From assembly GCA_963530515.1 (NCBI GenBank), contig CAUSEC010000003.1, positions 62,001-126,000 of the forward strand: DNA of 64,000 nt. Direction: 5' to 3'. Positions 53,716-63,207 of this stretch are shown piece by piece. Under the pieces are notes generated by a model. The model was not told where the DNA came from, did not search any database, and was given only the letters and a program-made list of their open reading frames with translations. The position numbers and the translations under genes are program-made. The number at the start of each line of letters is the position of its first letter. Position 1 is the first letter of the stretch. This stretch comes from CBFFRJ01 sp963530515 (lineage in GTDB: Bacteria > Pseudomonadota > Gammaproteobacteria > Enterobacterales > Enterobacteriaceae).

Positions 53716-55104
53716 TTACAACGCTTTCAGAATGGCATCGACAGTGGCTTTCGCATCACCAAACAGCATCTGGGTGTTCTCTTTGAAGAACAGCGGGTTT
53801 TGCACGCCCGCGTAGCCCGTGTTCATGGAGCGTTTAAACACAATGACGTTCTGCGCCTTCCACACTTCCAGTACCGGCATGCCAGCGATTGGGCTGTTCG
53901 GATCATCCTGCGCCGCCGGGTTGACCGTATCGTTCGCACCGATCACCAGTACCGTGTCGGTATCGGTGAAATCATCATTGATCTCATCCATTTCCAGCAC
54001 GATGTCGTACGGCACTTTCGCTTCCGCCAGCAGTACGTTCATGTGGCCTGGCAGTCGTCCTGCAACCGGGTGAATACCAAAGCGCACTTTGATTCCACGT
54101 GCACGCAGTTTCTCAGTAATCTCTGCAACCGGATATTGTGCCTGCGCTACCGCCATGCCGTAGCCTGGGGTGATGATGACCGAGTGCGAGTTTTTCAGCA
54201 TTTCAGCCGTGTCTTCCGCATTGATTTCACGGTGTTCGCCCACTTCTTCAGTCGCACCAGTAGAAGAACCATCGGTACCAAAACCACCCGCAATCACGCT
54301 AAAGAACGAACGGTTCATCGCCTTACACATGATGTAGGACAGGATCGCACCTGAAGAACCGACCAGCGCACCGGTCACGATCAGCAGGTCGTTGCTCAGC
54401 ATGAAGCCTGCAGCGGCCGCGGCCCAACCGGAGTAGGAGTTCAGCATAGAGACCACAACCGGCATGTCTGCACCACCGATGGATGCCACCAGATGCCAGC
54501 CGAAGACCAGAGCAATCGCCGTCATAACCAACAGAGCCAGAACCTGAACGCCCACGCTCTCAGTGCGAACGAATGCCACAAGCAGTACAAACGACACCAC
54601 CAGCGCAGCCAGATTCAGTTTATGGCGATGTGGCAGCATCAGCGGCTTAGACGAAATTTTGCCGCACAGTTTACCAAACGCCACAACGGAACCCGTGAAG
54701 GTAACCGCACCAATGAAGATGCCGAGGAACACTTCTGTCAGGTGAATGTTCACCAGAATCGGTTCCAGGCCCGGTTCGTGGTACAGATAGCTATTGAAAC
54801 CTACCAGCACCGCCGCCAGCCCCACAAAGCTGTGCAGAACGGCAACCAGCTCCGGCATTTCGGTCATTTCAACTTTGCGCGCCAGGCGAATACCAATTGC
54901 ACCACCAATAACCATCGCGACCAGAATCCACGCGACGTTACCGGTGTCAGGCCCGAAGATGGTGGCAATCAGCGCAATCGCCATCCCGGCAACGCCGAAG
55001 CGGTTACCTTGTTGGGACGTTTCATGTTTCGAGAGCCCCGCCAGGCTGAAAATAAACAGGATCGCAGCAACAATGTATGCAGCAGTAACTAATCCTCCAG
55101 ACAT
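53716..55104 (-). CDS. pntB: NAD(P) transhydrogenase subunit beta
   Basis: The 462-residue subunit has about eight to nine transmembrane helices followed by an NADP(H)-binding domain III (GYGMAVAQAQYPV, RFGIHPVAGRLPGHMNVLLAEA, GANDTVNP). With PntA it couples proton import to NADPH formation in the inner membrane. Matches E. coli length. 10 bp downstream of pntA. Confidence 0.98.
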   Translation of the reverse strand: MSGGLVTAAYIVAAILFIFSLAGLSKHETSQQGNRFGVAGMAIALIATIFGPDTGNVAWILVAMVIGGAIGIRLARKVEMTEMPELVAVLHSFVGLAAVLVGFNSYLYHEPGLEPILVNIHLTEVFLGIFIGAVTFTGSVVAFGKLCGKISSKPLMLPHRHKLNLAALVVSFVLLVAFVRTESVGVQVLALLVMTAIALVFGWHLVASIGGADMPVVVSMLNSYSGWAAAAAGFMLSNDLLIVTGALVGSSGAILSYIMCKAMNRSFFSVIAGGFGTDGSSTGATEEVGEHREINAEDTAEMLKNSHSVIITPGYGMAVAQAQYPVAEITEKLRARGIKVRFGIHPVAGRLPGHMNVLLAEAKVPYDIVLEMDEINDDFTDTDTVLVIGANDTVNPAAQDDPNSPIAGMPVLEVWKAQNVIVFKRSMNTGYAGVQNPLFFKENTQMLFGDAKATVDAILKAL

Positions 55105-55114
55105 TTGCTACCCC

Positions 55115-56644
55115 TTAGTTCTTCCGGAACATTTTCAGCATGCGCTGAGTGACGGTGAAACCACCAAAAATATTAATGCTGGCAATCAGGACAGCGATAA
55201 AGCTTAAGAAGCTGACCCATCCACCATGGCCGATCTGCAAAAGCGCGCCCACCACGATAATGCCGGAGATGGCGTTGGTCACAGACATCAACGGCGTGTG
55301 TAACGCGTGTGACACGTTCCATACCACGTAGTAACCGACAACACAGGCCAGAGCAAAGACGGTAAAGTGCCCCAGGAACTCTTTCGGTGCGACGTCAGCT
55401 AACCAACCAAACAGCACGATAACCAGCGCCATGATGCCGTATTTCACCCACGGTGACGTCGGTTTGGCTTCTGCTTTTGCAACTGGCGCTGCTTTTGCCG
55501 CAGCCTGAGGCTGAGCTGAAACCTGGATCGGCGGTGCCGGCCAGGTCACTTCGCCATCACGAATAACCGTCACGCCACGCACAACCACATCGTCGAAATC
55601 AACGGCAACATTCCCGTCTTTTTCTTTGCACAGCAGTTTCAGCAGGTTCACCAGGTTGGTGCCGTAAAGCTGGGAAGACTGCGCCGCCAGACGACCAGGC
55701 AAATCGGTGTAACCGATAATTTTCACACCGTTGGCCGTGGTCACCACTTCGTTAGCGACCGTGTATTCACAGTTACCACCGTTTTGTGCGGCCAAATCTA
55801 CCACCACGCTGCCTGACTTCATGGAGTCAACCATTTCACGGGTGATAAGTTTCGGTGCAGGTTTACCGGGGATCAGTGCCGTAGTCACAATGATGTCGAC
55901 ATCTTTCGCCTGCGCGGCAAAAAGCGCCATCTCTGCTTTAATGAAGGCTTCTGACATCACCTTCGCATAGCCATCGCCGCTACCGGCTTCTTCTTTGAAA
56001 TCGAGCTCAAGGAACTCAGCACCCATACTCTGGACCTGTTCCTTTACTTCCGGACGGGTATCGAAAGCGCGAACAATCGCCCCGAGGCTGTTCGCCGCAC
56101 CGATAGCAGCCAAACCCGCAACACCCGCACCAATCACCATCACTTTCGCAGGTGGAACCTTACCAGCAGCCGTGATTTGACCGGTGAAGAAGCGACCAAA
56201 TTCGTGTGCCGCTTCCACAATGGCGCGATAGCCAGCAATGTTCGCCATGGAGCTTAACGCATCCAGGGACTGTGCACGTGAAATACGCGGCACCGAATCC
56301 ATCGCCATTACCGTGACGTTGCGTGCAGCGAGTTTTTCCATCAGCTCTGCATTTTGCGCAGGCCAGATAAAGCTGACTAACGTCGTACCCGGGTTGAGCA
56401 GTGCGATTTCATCATCGCCAGGCGCATTCACCTTAAGAATGATATCTGACTGCCAGACGTCATTTCCGTCCACAACCGTGGCACCTGCCTCGGTGAACGC
56501 GAGGTCATCGAAACTAGCCAGTTTACCGGCGCCGCTTTCAATCGCGACGGTGAAACCCAATTTAAGCAATTGCTCAACCGTTTTCGGCGTCGCGGCAACG
56601 CGGGTTTCATTGGCCAACCGTTCTTTTGGTACACCAATACGCAT
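55115..56644 (-). CDS. pntA: NAD(P) transhydrogenase subunit alpha
   Basis: The 509-residue subunit has an N-terminal NAD(H)-binding domain I (RVAATPKTVEQLLKLG, GAGVAGLAAIGAANSLGA, RAFDTRPEV) and four C-terminal transmembrane helices. The ATG at 56644 after GGAAGGG gives the E. coli start MRIGVPKER; the frame to 56752 is a 36-residue extension. Forms the transhydrogenase with PntB. Confidence 0.97.
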   Translation of the reverse strand: MRIGVPKERLANETRVAATPKTVEQLLKLGFTVAIESGAGKLASFDDLAFTEAGATVVDGNDVWQSDIILKVNAPGDDEIALLNPGTTLVSFIWPAQNAELMEKLAARNVTVMAMDSVPRISRAQSLDALSSMANIAGYRAIVEAAHEFGRFFTGQITAAGKVPPAKVMVIGAGVAGLAAIGAANSLGAIVRAFDTRPEVKEQVQSMGAEFLELDFKEEAGSGDGYAKVMSEAFIKAEMALFAAQAKDVDIIVTTALIPGKPAPKLITREMVDSMKSGSVVVDLAAQNGGNCEYTVANEVVTTANGVKIIGYTDLPGRLAAQSSQLYGTNLVNLLKLLCKEKDGNVAVDFDDVVVRGVTVIRDGEVTWPAPPIQVSAQPQAAAKAAPVAKAEAKPTSPWVKYGIMALVIVLFGWLADVAPKEFLGHFTVFALACVVGYYVVWNVSHALHTPLMSVTNAISGIIVVGALLQIGHGGWVSFLSFIAVLIASINIFGGFTVTQRMLKMFRKN

Positions 56645-57166
56645 AATTTTCCCTTCCATCGATTTTAGATGATGGTTTGTCAGTGATGTCCGGGGAACGC
56701 ACAACGCTGCATGCAGCGGCCACTGGCGCCCCGAAAAATAAAACAGTAACAAACTTTCTATAACCTACTGAAAATTACGCTTGTGATCTAGCGCGAGATT
56801 TCAGAAATTCTTTTTTTATCTGTGAAAACCGGGCGTGAGCGCAAGCTGGCATGGTTATTTCCCTTTATTTCGCCAGAACAGGCCGATATTCCGCTCAAGC
56901 GGCACGGCAAAACACGATTAATCTCCATCGATAAACACGCTTTTAACAATGTATTAACCTAAAAAATGCGTATGCTTTATGACTTTTGCTGGTCAAGCGC
57001 GTGTTTTTTCAACATATCACTAAAGGTTATTGCAAAAGGCCTCACGGGTAGCACACACAGTGAAAAATGACGCAGACAGCCGTGTTGTTTAAATGCAATA
57101 ATCAGCCACATTTTTTGACAACAACCACACCAGTATCTGGTTTGCGCAAGGCGAAGGATTATTTTT
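56645..57166. promoter_or_regulatory. pntA-ydgH divergent intergenic region (522 bp)
   Basis: Holds both promoters. I saw A/T-rich stretches but no confident operator, RNA gene or coding frame. Confidence 0.4.
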
Positions 57167-58111
57167 ATGAAGCATAAGTTTACCCTCCTGGCGTCAGCAT
57201 TTCTGTCCGTAGCGACTCTGTCAGCAAATGCCTCAACAGAGTTAACGCCGGAGCAAGCGGCAGCGTTAAAACCTTACGATCGCGTCGTTATTACCGGTCG
57301 TTACAATTCCATTGGCGATGCCGTCAGCGCTGTTTCTGCCCGCGCAGACAAAGAAGGCGCGGCCTCATTTTATGTTGTGGATATGTCTGACTTCGGCAAC
57401 AGCGGCAACCAGCGCGTTAGCGCCGATTTGTACAAAGCCGATGCGCCTAAGGCCGATGCCGTTCAATTCCGTGTAATTAACGGTATTACTGAACTCCCGA
57501 AAGATAAAGCTATCGAGCTGGAACCTTTTGATACCGTCACGGTGCAGGGTTTCTTCCGCAGTCAGCCTGATGTGAATGATGCAGTGACGAAAGCAGCGAA
57601 AGCAAAAGGCGCGTACTCCTTCTACATCGTCCGCCAGGTGGATGCCAACGAAGGCGGTAACCAGTTAGTCACTGCGTACATTTATAAAGAAGACGCTAAA
57701 AAACGTGTTCTGCAGAGCCCGGATGCCATTCCACGTGATTCTGAAGCAGGTCGCGCTGCGCTGGCGAAAGGCGGCGAAGAAGCCAAGAAAGTCGAAATTC
57801 CAGGCGTTGCCACCAGCGCAACACCAAGCTATGAAGTCGGTCGTTTCTTCGAAACCCAAAGCTCAAAAGCAGGTCGTTACACCGTTACCCTGCCGGATGG
57901 CACGAAAGTCGAAGAAGTGAATAAAATCACTGCAGCCCAGATGGTACCGTTCGACAGCGTCAAGTTCACGGGTAACTATGGCAACCTGACAGAGATCTCC
58001 TATCAGGTTGCGAAGCGTGCTGCTAAGAAAGGTGCCAAGTACTACCACATCACCCGCCAGTGGCAGGAAAATGGTAGCAATATCACCATCAGCGCCGATC
58101 TCTATAAGTAA
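57167..58111 (+). CDS. ydgH: Periplasmic protein YdgH with three DUF1471 domains
   Basis: The 314-residue precursor has a signal peptide (cleavage near NA-ST, about residue 23) and three repeats of the YhcN/BhsA-type DUF1471 fold, at about residues 30-100, 115-180 and 245-314, each ending in a Y(F)xI/V...A-LYK-like strand. The E. coli counterpart has the same length. Implicated in envelope stress and, in some relatives, in outer-membrane permeability; exact role unknown. Confidence 0.94.
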   Translation: MKHKFTLLASAFLSVATLSANASTELTPEQAAALKPYDRVVITGRYNSIGDAVSAVSARADKEGAASFYVVDMSDFGNSGNQRVSADLYKADAPKADAVQFRVINGITELPKDKAIELEPFDTVTVQGFFRSQPDVNDAVTKAAKAKGAYSFYIVRQVDANEGGNQLVTAYIYKEDAKKRVLQSPDAIPRDSEAGRAALAKGGEEAKKVEIPGVATSATPSYEVGRFFETQSSKAGRYTVTLPDGTKVEEVNKITAAQMVPFDSVKFTGNYGNLTEISYQVAKRAAKKGAKYYHITRQWQENGSNITISADLYK

Positions 58112-58120
58112 TCCCTTCTC

Positions 58121-58148
58121 AAAAGGCGGCTCTGGCCGCCTTTTTTTA
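58121..58148 (+). terminator. ydgH terminator
   Basis: AAAAGGCGGC-TCTG-GCCGCCTTTTTTT directly after ydgH. Confidence 0.94.
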
Positions 58149-58290
58149 TTTTTTCTGCAAATTTATGCCGTCCTGCATTGCATGCCCTGACGACTCTCCG
58201 TAAAATCCCGCGCCTTAGTGATATCCACCATTTTTATGCGCTTATGCAAAATAATTATTCTGGATTGAGTTCTTTCTTGACAGGATACCC

Positions 58291-59673
58291 ATGGAAAAGA
58301 AACTTGGCCTGAGCGCTTTAACTGCGCTGGTTCTTAGCTCAATGCTTGGTGCAGGCGTTTTCAGCCTTCCGCAAAATATGGCCGAAGTCGCCAGCCCTGC
58401 AGCCTTGCTGATTGGCTGGGCCATCACCGGCGTCGGGATCCTGCTGCTTGCTTTTGCGATGCTGATTTTAACCCGCATTCGTCCTGACCTCGACGGTGGA
58501 ATTTTTACCTATGCCCGTGAGGGATTTGGTGAGCTGATCGGGTTTTGTTCGGCGTGGGGTTATTGGTTATGCGCGGTTATCGCCAACGTCTCCTATCTGG
58601 TGATTGTTTTTTCCGCGTTGAGTTTCTTTACCGATACGCCTGAGTTACGCCTGTTTGGTGATGGCAACACCTGGCAATCGATTGTCGGGGCCTCCGCCCT
58701 GCTGTGGGTCGTGCACGCCCTTATTCTGCGTGGTGTGCAAACCGCCGCCAGCATCAATCTCGCCGCGACGCTGGCGAAGCTGGTGCCGCTCGGTCTGTTT
58801 ATCGTGCTGGCAGCCGTTGCATTCCACCTTGACACCTTCCGCCTCGACTTCTCCGGCATCGCACTGGGCGTGCCGGTGTGGGAGCAGGTGAAAAACACCA
58901 TGCTGATTACGCTGTGGGTGTTTATTGGCGTGGAAGGTGCCGTTGTCGTCTCTGCCCGTGCACGTAATAAACGAGACGTTGGGCGCGCCACGCTGATGGC
59001 GGTGCTGGCAGCACTCAGCGTCTATCTGTTGGTCACCCTGCTCTCCGTCGGGGTCATTGCACGGCCAGAGCTGGCGGAAATGCGTAATCCGTCGATGGCG
59101 GGTCTGATGGTAAAACTGATGGGTTCATGGGGCGACGTGGTGATTGCCGCCGGGCTTATCATTTCCGTGTGCGGCGCTTATCTGAGCTGGACGATCATGG
59201 CTGCCGAAGTCCCACTCCTGGCAGCAACCCATAAAGCTTTCCCACGTGTTTTTGCCCGACAGAATAAAAACAACGCACCGGCCGCATCGCTTTGGCTGAC
59301 TAACATCAGAGTTCAGGTCTGCCTGGTGCTGATCTGGCTCACAGGTTCGGATTACAACACGCTGCTGACCATTGCGTCCGAGATGATTCTGGTTCCTTAT
59401 TTCCTGGTGGGTGCATTCTTATTCAAAATCGCCCGTCAGCCCTTACATAAAGGGGTCGCCGTGGGCGCATGTGTCTACGGGCTGTGGCTGCTGTATGCTT
59501 CCGGTCCCATGCATTTGCTGTTATCGGTTGTGCTTTATGCACCAGGGCTGCTGGTCTTTATGTATGCCCGTCGTACGCATGAAATCAATAGCGTACTTAA
59601 ACGCCAGGAAAGAGTGCTGATTGGCTTACTGCTGATTGCCGCCGTTCCGGCCACCTGGATGTTGATGGGATAA
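58291..59673 (+). CDS. ydgI: APC-family amino-acid transporter YdgI (ArcD-like)
   Basis: The 460-residue protein has about twelve transmembrane helices and the APC N-terminal motif SSMLGAGVFSLP. E. coli YdgI is annotated as a putative arginine:ornithine antiporter (ArcD-like), without proof of substrate. In E. coli folM separates it from ydgC; here ydgC follows after only 30 bp. Confidence 0.93.
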   Translation: MEKKLGLSALTALVLSSMLGAGVFSLPQNMAEVASPAALLIGWAITGVGILLLAFAMLILTRIRPDLDGGIFTYAREGFGELIGFCSAWGYWLCAVIANVSYLVIVFSALSFFTDTPELRLFGDGNTWQSIVGASALLWVVHALILRGVQTAASINLAATLAKLVPLGLFIVLAAVAFHLDTFRLDFSGIALGVPVWEQVKNTMLITLWVFIGVEGAVVVSARARNKRDVGRATLMAVLAALSVYLLVTLLSVGVIARPELAEMRNPSMAGLMVKLMGSWGDVVIAAGLIISVCGAYLSWTIMAAEVPLLAATHKAFPRVFARQNKNNAPAASLWLTNIRVQVCLVLIWLTGSDYNTLLTIASEMILVPYFLVGAFLFKIARQPLHKGVAVGACVYGLWLLYASGPMHLLLSVVLYAPGLLVFMYARRTHEINSVLKRQERVLIGLLLIAAVPATWMLMG

Positions 59674-59703
59674 GCGCGCCTGCCCGATGTCCTCACACAA
59701 ATG

Positions 59704-60039
59704 TTAGTGGAAACGGCTCCAGAAAAAGATAAGTACCCAGGCGCTGAGGCACCAGCAGAGCACAGCCCCGCCCAGCGCCGGCCCGACCCGCATAAAACCG
59801 GTGAAATACCAGAGGGAAAAAAGATAGATAAAGTAGGGAATAATTGACCACATCCCAAACACAATGGTCATTCTTAACGCTTCGACGCCGCGCTCGGTGG
59901 CAACAATGTAGTGAGCAATCAGGGCAAAGGTCGGAAATAGCGGAATCAGCCCGGCAATATAATAGTTTTTTGTTTTCGCCAGCACGCCAATAAGCAGTAC
60001 CACCAGCGCACCCAGCGCCGCTTTAATCACCAACCCCAT
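59704..60039 (-). CDS. ydgC: GlpM-family inner-membrane protein YdgC
   Basis: The 111-residue protein has three to four transmembrane helices and matches E. coli YdgC (MGLVIKAALGALVVLLIGVL, KTKNYYIAGLIPLFPTFALI). The family is named after Pseudomonas GlpM, linked to alginate; function here is unknown. Convergent with ydgI. Confidence 0.93.
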   Translation of the reverse strand: MGLVIKAALGALVVLLIGVLAKTKNYYIAGLIPLFPTFALIAHYIVATERGVEALRMTIVFGMWSIIPYFIYLFSLWYFTGFMRVGPALGGAVLCWCLSAWVLIFFWSRFH

Positions 60040-60167
60040 AGTTTTCCCTATAATTCATTGACAACAACAACCTACAGCATAACGGAACCCCTTTCGTTTA
60101 GAAAAGATTAATGGAAGGTTCCCGCAAGGCAGTGTATGTTTTCCTTTTCGACTCACCACGATGGCAT

Positions 60168-60884
60168 ATGAATAAGATCGTTTTTGTGGAAGATGACCCG
60201 GAAGTCGGCGCGTTGATTGCCGCTTACCTGGGCAAACACGATATGGATGTCATTGTTGAACCGCGTGGCGACCGCGCCGAAGAGGTCATCGCACGCGAAA
60301 ATCCTGAGCTGGTACTGTTGGATATTATGCTGCCGGGTAAAGATGGCATGACGTTGTGTCGGGATTTACGCAAGCAGTGGACGGGCCCCATTGTGCTGCT
60401 CACCTCCCTCGACAGTGATATGAACCATATTCTCTCCCTCGAAATGGGGGCCAACGATTACATCCTCAAAACCACGCCGCCAGCCGTCCTGCTCGCCCGT
60501 CTGCGTCTGCACTTGCGCCAGCGCGCGGAAGTTACTCAGCAAGAGCCTGCTCCGGCCCTGAAACAGCACAAGGCGCTGCGCTTCGGCAGTCTGTCGATAG
60601 ATCCGGTTAACCGTCAGGTGACCCTGACCGGCGAGCACATCGTTCTGTCGACGGCAGACTTCGATCTTCTGTGGGAGCTTGCCACCCACGCCGGGCAAAT
60701 TATGGACCGCGACGCACTACTCAAAAATCTGCGCGGCGTCACCTACGACGGGATGGACCGCAGCGTGGATGTGGCGATTTCCCGCCTGCGTAAAAAGCTG
60801 CTCGATAGCGCCACTGAGCCCTATCGCATCAAAACCGTGCGCAATAAAGGCTATCTTTTCGCCCCACACGCCTGGGATAACTGA
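60168..60884 (+). CDS. rstA: OmpR-family response regulator RstA
   Basis: The 238-residue regulator has a receiver domain with Asp52 (LVLLDIMLPGKDG) and a C-terminal winged helix (DFDLLWELATHAGQIMDRDALLKNLRG, RSVDVAISRLRKKL). In E. coli rstA is PhoP-activated and affects acid tolerance, curli and iron transport. The ATG at 60168 gives the E. coli start; the frame from 60111 is rejected. CGTTTAGAAAAGATTA upstream (about 60094-60110) loosely resembles a PhoP box, but spacing to a -10 is not ideal. Confidence 0.96.
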   Translation: MNKIVFVEDDPEVGALIAAYLGKHDMDVIVEPRGDRAEEVIARENPELVLLDIMLPGKDGMTLCRDLRKQWTGPIVLLTSLDSDMNHILSLEMGANDYILKTTPPAVLLARLRLHLRQRAEVTQQEPAPALKQHKALRFGSLSIDPVNRQVTLTGEHIVLSTADFDLLWELATHAGQIMDRDALLKNLRGVTYDGMDRSVDVAISRLRKKLLDSATEPYRIKTVRNKGYLFAPHAWDN

Positions 60885-60910
60885 GTCCGGTTTCATTCGC
60901 GGGTGCCTTC

Positions 60911-62200
60911 ATGAAAAAGCTTTTCGTCCAGTTTTATCTGCTGCTGTTTGTCTGCTTTCTGGTGATGACCATGCTGGTCGGGCTGGTGTACAAATTCACC
61001 GCCGAACGTGCAGGCCGACAGTCGCTCGACGACTTGATGAAAAGCTCGCTTTACCTGATGCGCAGCGAATTGCGTGAGATCCCCCCGCACCAGTGGAATA
61101 AGACGCTCAAAGACCTGGATTTGAATCTGTCGTTCAATCTTCGCATTGAACCGATGAGCAAATACACGCTGGACGCCCCAGCCGACCAGCGGATGCGGGA
61201 GGGTGACATCGTGGCGCTGGACTCGGAATACACCTTTATTCAGCGCATTCCCCGCAGCCACTATGTTCTGGCGGTGGGACCGGTGCCGTACCTGTTTTAT
61301 ATGCACGAAATGCGCATCCTTGATATTACGCTGATGGTGTTTATCGCCATTTCACTCGCCTTTCCGGTATTCATCTGGATGCGCCCACACTGGCAGGAGA
61401 TGCTGCGGCTGGAATCGGCGGCGCAGCGGTTTGGCGAGGGGCATCTGGAAGAACGCATCCACTTCGACAGTACGTCCAGCTTTGAGCGCCTTGGGATAGC
61501 ATTTAACCAGATGGCGGATAACATCAATGCGCTGATTGCCAGCAAGAAACAGCTGATTGACGGTATCGCCCATGAATTGCGCACCCCGCTGGTCAGGCTG
61601 CGCTATCGCCTGGAGATGAGCGATAACCTGAGTGACAGCGAACGCGCCGCGTTAAATCGCGATATCGGTCAGCTCGAAGCGCTAATTGAAGAGCTGCTGA
61701 CCTACGCCCGTCTTGACCGTCCGCAAAACGAACTGAAGCTCACCACGCCGGACTTCTCGGCCTGGATAGCCGGATACATGGAAGACATCCGCATCGTTAA
61801 CCCAGGGCACACGCTGCTGCTCGACCATGAAGCCGCCGATTATGGTGCGCTGGATATGCGCCTGATGGAACGCGTGCTGGACAATCTGGTCAACAACGCC
61901 CTTCGCTACTGCGAAACCACGGTGAAAGTGAATCTGCTGCGCGATGGCAACCACGCGGTGCTGAGCGTGGAAGACGATGGGCCGGGCATTGTGGCAGAAG
62001 ACCGACAGCGCGTGTTCGAACCCTTTGTTCGCCTTGATCCCAGCCGGGATCGCGCCACCGGTGGATGCGGGCTGGGTCTTGCCATTGTCCACTCGATCGC
62101 GCAGGCCATGGGCGGCGAGGTGACCTGCGGCGAGAGTGAGGCTGGCGGCGCACATTTCAGTTTCCGCTGGCCGATTTATCATTTAATCGACCTGCCCTGA
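60911..62200 (+). CDS. rstB: Sensor histidine kinase RstB
   Basis: The 429-residue kinase has two transmembrane helices (about 7-27 and 136-155) flanking a small periplasmic sensor, then a HAMP domain, the H-box IDGIAHELRTPLVRLRYRLE with phospho-His221, and an ATPase domain (N-box VLDNLVNNALRY, DDGPGIV, GGCGLGLAI). Partners RstA, 26 bp upstream. In E. coli, RstB can also pass signals through MzrA/PhoP links. Confidence 0.96.
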   Translation: MKKLFVQFYLLLFVCFLVMTMLVGLVYKFTAERAGRQSLDDLMKSSLYLMRSELREIPPHQWNKTLKDLDLNLSFNLRIEPMSKYTLDAPADQRMREGDIVALDSEYTFIQRIPRSHYVLAVGPVPYLFYMHEMRILDITLMVFIAISLAFPVFIWMRPHWQEMLRLESAAQRFGEGHLEERIHFDSTSSFERLGIAFNQMADNINALIASKKQLIDGIAHELRTPLVRLRYRLEMSDNLSDSERAALNRDIGQLEALIEELLTYARLDRPQNELKLTTPDFSAWIAGYMEDIRIVNPGHTLLLDHEAADYGALDMRLMERVLDNLVNNALRYCETTVKVNLLRDGNHAVLSVEDDGPGIVAEDRQRVFEPFVRLDPSRDRATGGCGLGLAIVHSIAQAMGGEVTCGESEAGGAHFSFRWPIYHLIDLP

Positions 62201-62238
62201 AAAGCGACCCGGCTCCGCTGGCTAGCTTGAAGCCAACG

Positions 62239-62247
62239 TGCTATATA
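62239..62247 (+). promoter_or_regulatory. tus extended -10 promoter
   Basis: TGCTATATA is an extended -10 element (TGnTATAAT) whose start site would fall inside the adjacent ter core, which explains Tus autorepression. The -35 is weak. Confidence 0.5.
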
Positions 62248-62249
62248 AA

Positions 62250-62265
62250 AGTATGTTGTAACTAA
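62250..62265 (+). promoter_or_regulatory. terB: Replication terminus (ter) site upstream of tus
   Basis: AGTATGTTGTAACTAA, identical over 16 bases to the site at 5874 and in the same orientation. In E. coli TerB lies in the rstB-tus gap and Tus binding there represses tus. Confidence 0.92.
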
Positions 62266-62277
62266 CTGGACCTAATG

Positions 62278-63207
62278 ATGGCAGACTATGACCTGATTGA
62301 ACGGCTGAACAGTACCTTCCGTCAGCTTGAACATCAACTGGCGGATTTTAATGCTGACCTTGCTGAATGCCGGTTACTGGCAGGCCGGGTGTTTTCCCTC
62401 CCGGATGTGGAAAAAGGCGCAGAGCACGACCCACTGCCTGCTATTCAGGTGAAACAGCATGTCGGTCAAGAGGCCGCAGCACTGGCCCTCAAACATTACT
62501 CACACCTCTTTATTCAGCAGCAATCAGAAAAGCGCAGCAGCAAAGCTGCCGTGCGTTTGCCTGGGGTGATTTGCTTTCAGGTTGATGCCGCAGCGCGCAC
62601 CCGGCTGGAAACCGCTGTCAGTACGATCAATGCGCTGAAAATGACCTTCGAGCGTATTGTTACCCTTGACTCCGGCCTTCCTTCTACCGCACGTTTTGAG
62701 TGGGTACACCGCCATCTGCCAGGTCTTATCACATTGAATGCCTACCGCACACTGACCGTCATTCGCGACCCGGCAACGCTGCGCTTTGGCTGGGCGAACA
62801 AACATATCATCAAGAATTTCACCCGCGATGAGGTGCTGGCCATGCTCGACAAGAGCAGGAAATCGCCGCGTGCCGTCGCCCCCTGGACGCGGGAACAGTG
62901 GCAGGCACGTCTGGAGCAGGAGTATCAGGACATTGCCGCCCTGCCGCAGAATGCACGCCTGAAGATCAAACGGCCCGTGAAGGTGCAGCCCATCGCGCGC
63001 GTCTGGTATTCCGGCTCGCAAAAACAGGTGCAGTATGCCTGCCCCACGCCGTTGATTGCGCTGGTCTCTGCAGAACAGGGAGGAAAAGTGCCGGACATCG
63101 GCGAGCTGCTCAACTATCAGGCCGACAACGTCCAGCATCGCTACAAACCCCAGGCACAGCCGTTGACGCTCATCATTCCCCGGCTGCACCTCTACCTCGC
63201 CGATTAA
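62278..63207 (+). CDS. tus: Replication terminus-binding protein Tus
   Basis: The 309-residue protein equals E. coli Tus in length, with conserved stretches EWVHRHLPGLITLNAYRTLT, GWANKHIIKN and IKRPVKVQPIARVWY that carry DNA-contact residues. Tus bound to ter blocks DnaB helicase from one side. ATGs occur at 62275 and 62278; the second gives the E. coli length. The stop overlaps the convergent fumC stop by 3 bases. Confidence 0.96.
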   Translation: MADYDLIERLNSTFRQLEHQLADFNADLAECRLLAGRVFSLPDVEKGAEHDPLPAIQVKQHVGQEAAALALKHYSHLFIQQQSEKRSSKAAVRLPGVICFQVDAAARTRLETAVSTINALKMTFERIVTLDSGLPSTARFEWVHRHLPGLITLNAYRTLTVIRDPATLRFGWANKHIIKNFTRDEVLAMLDKSRKSPRAVAPWTREQWQARLEQEYQDIAALPQNARLKIKRPVKVQPIARVWYSGSQKQVQYACPTPLIALVSAEQGGKVPDIGELLNYQADNVQHRYKPQAQPLTLIIPRLHLYLAD

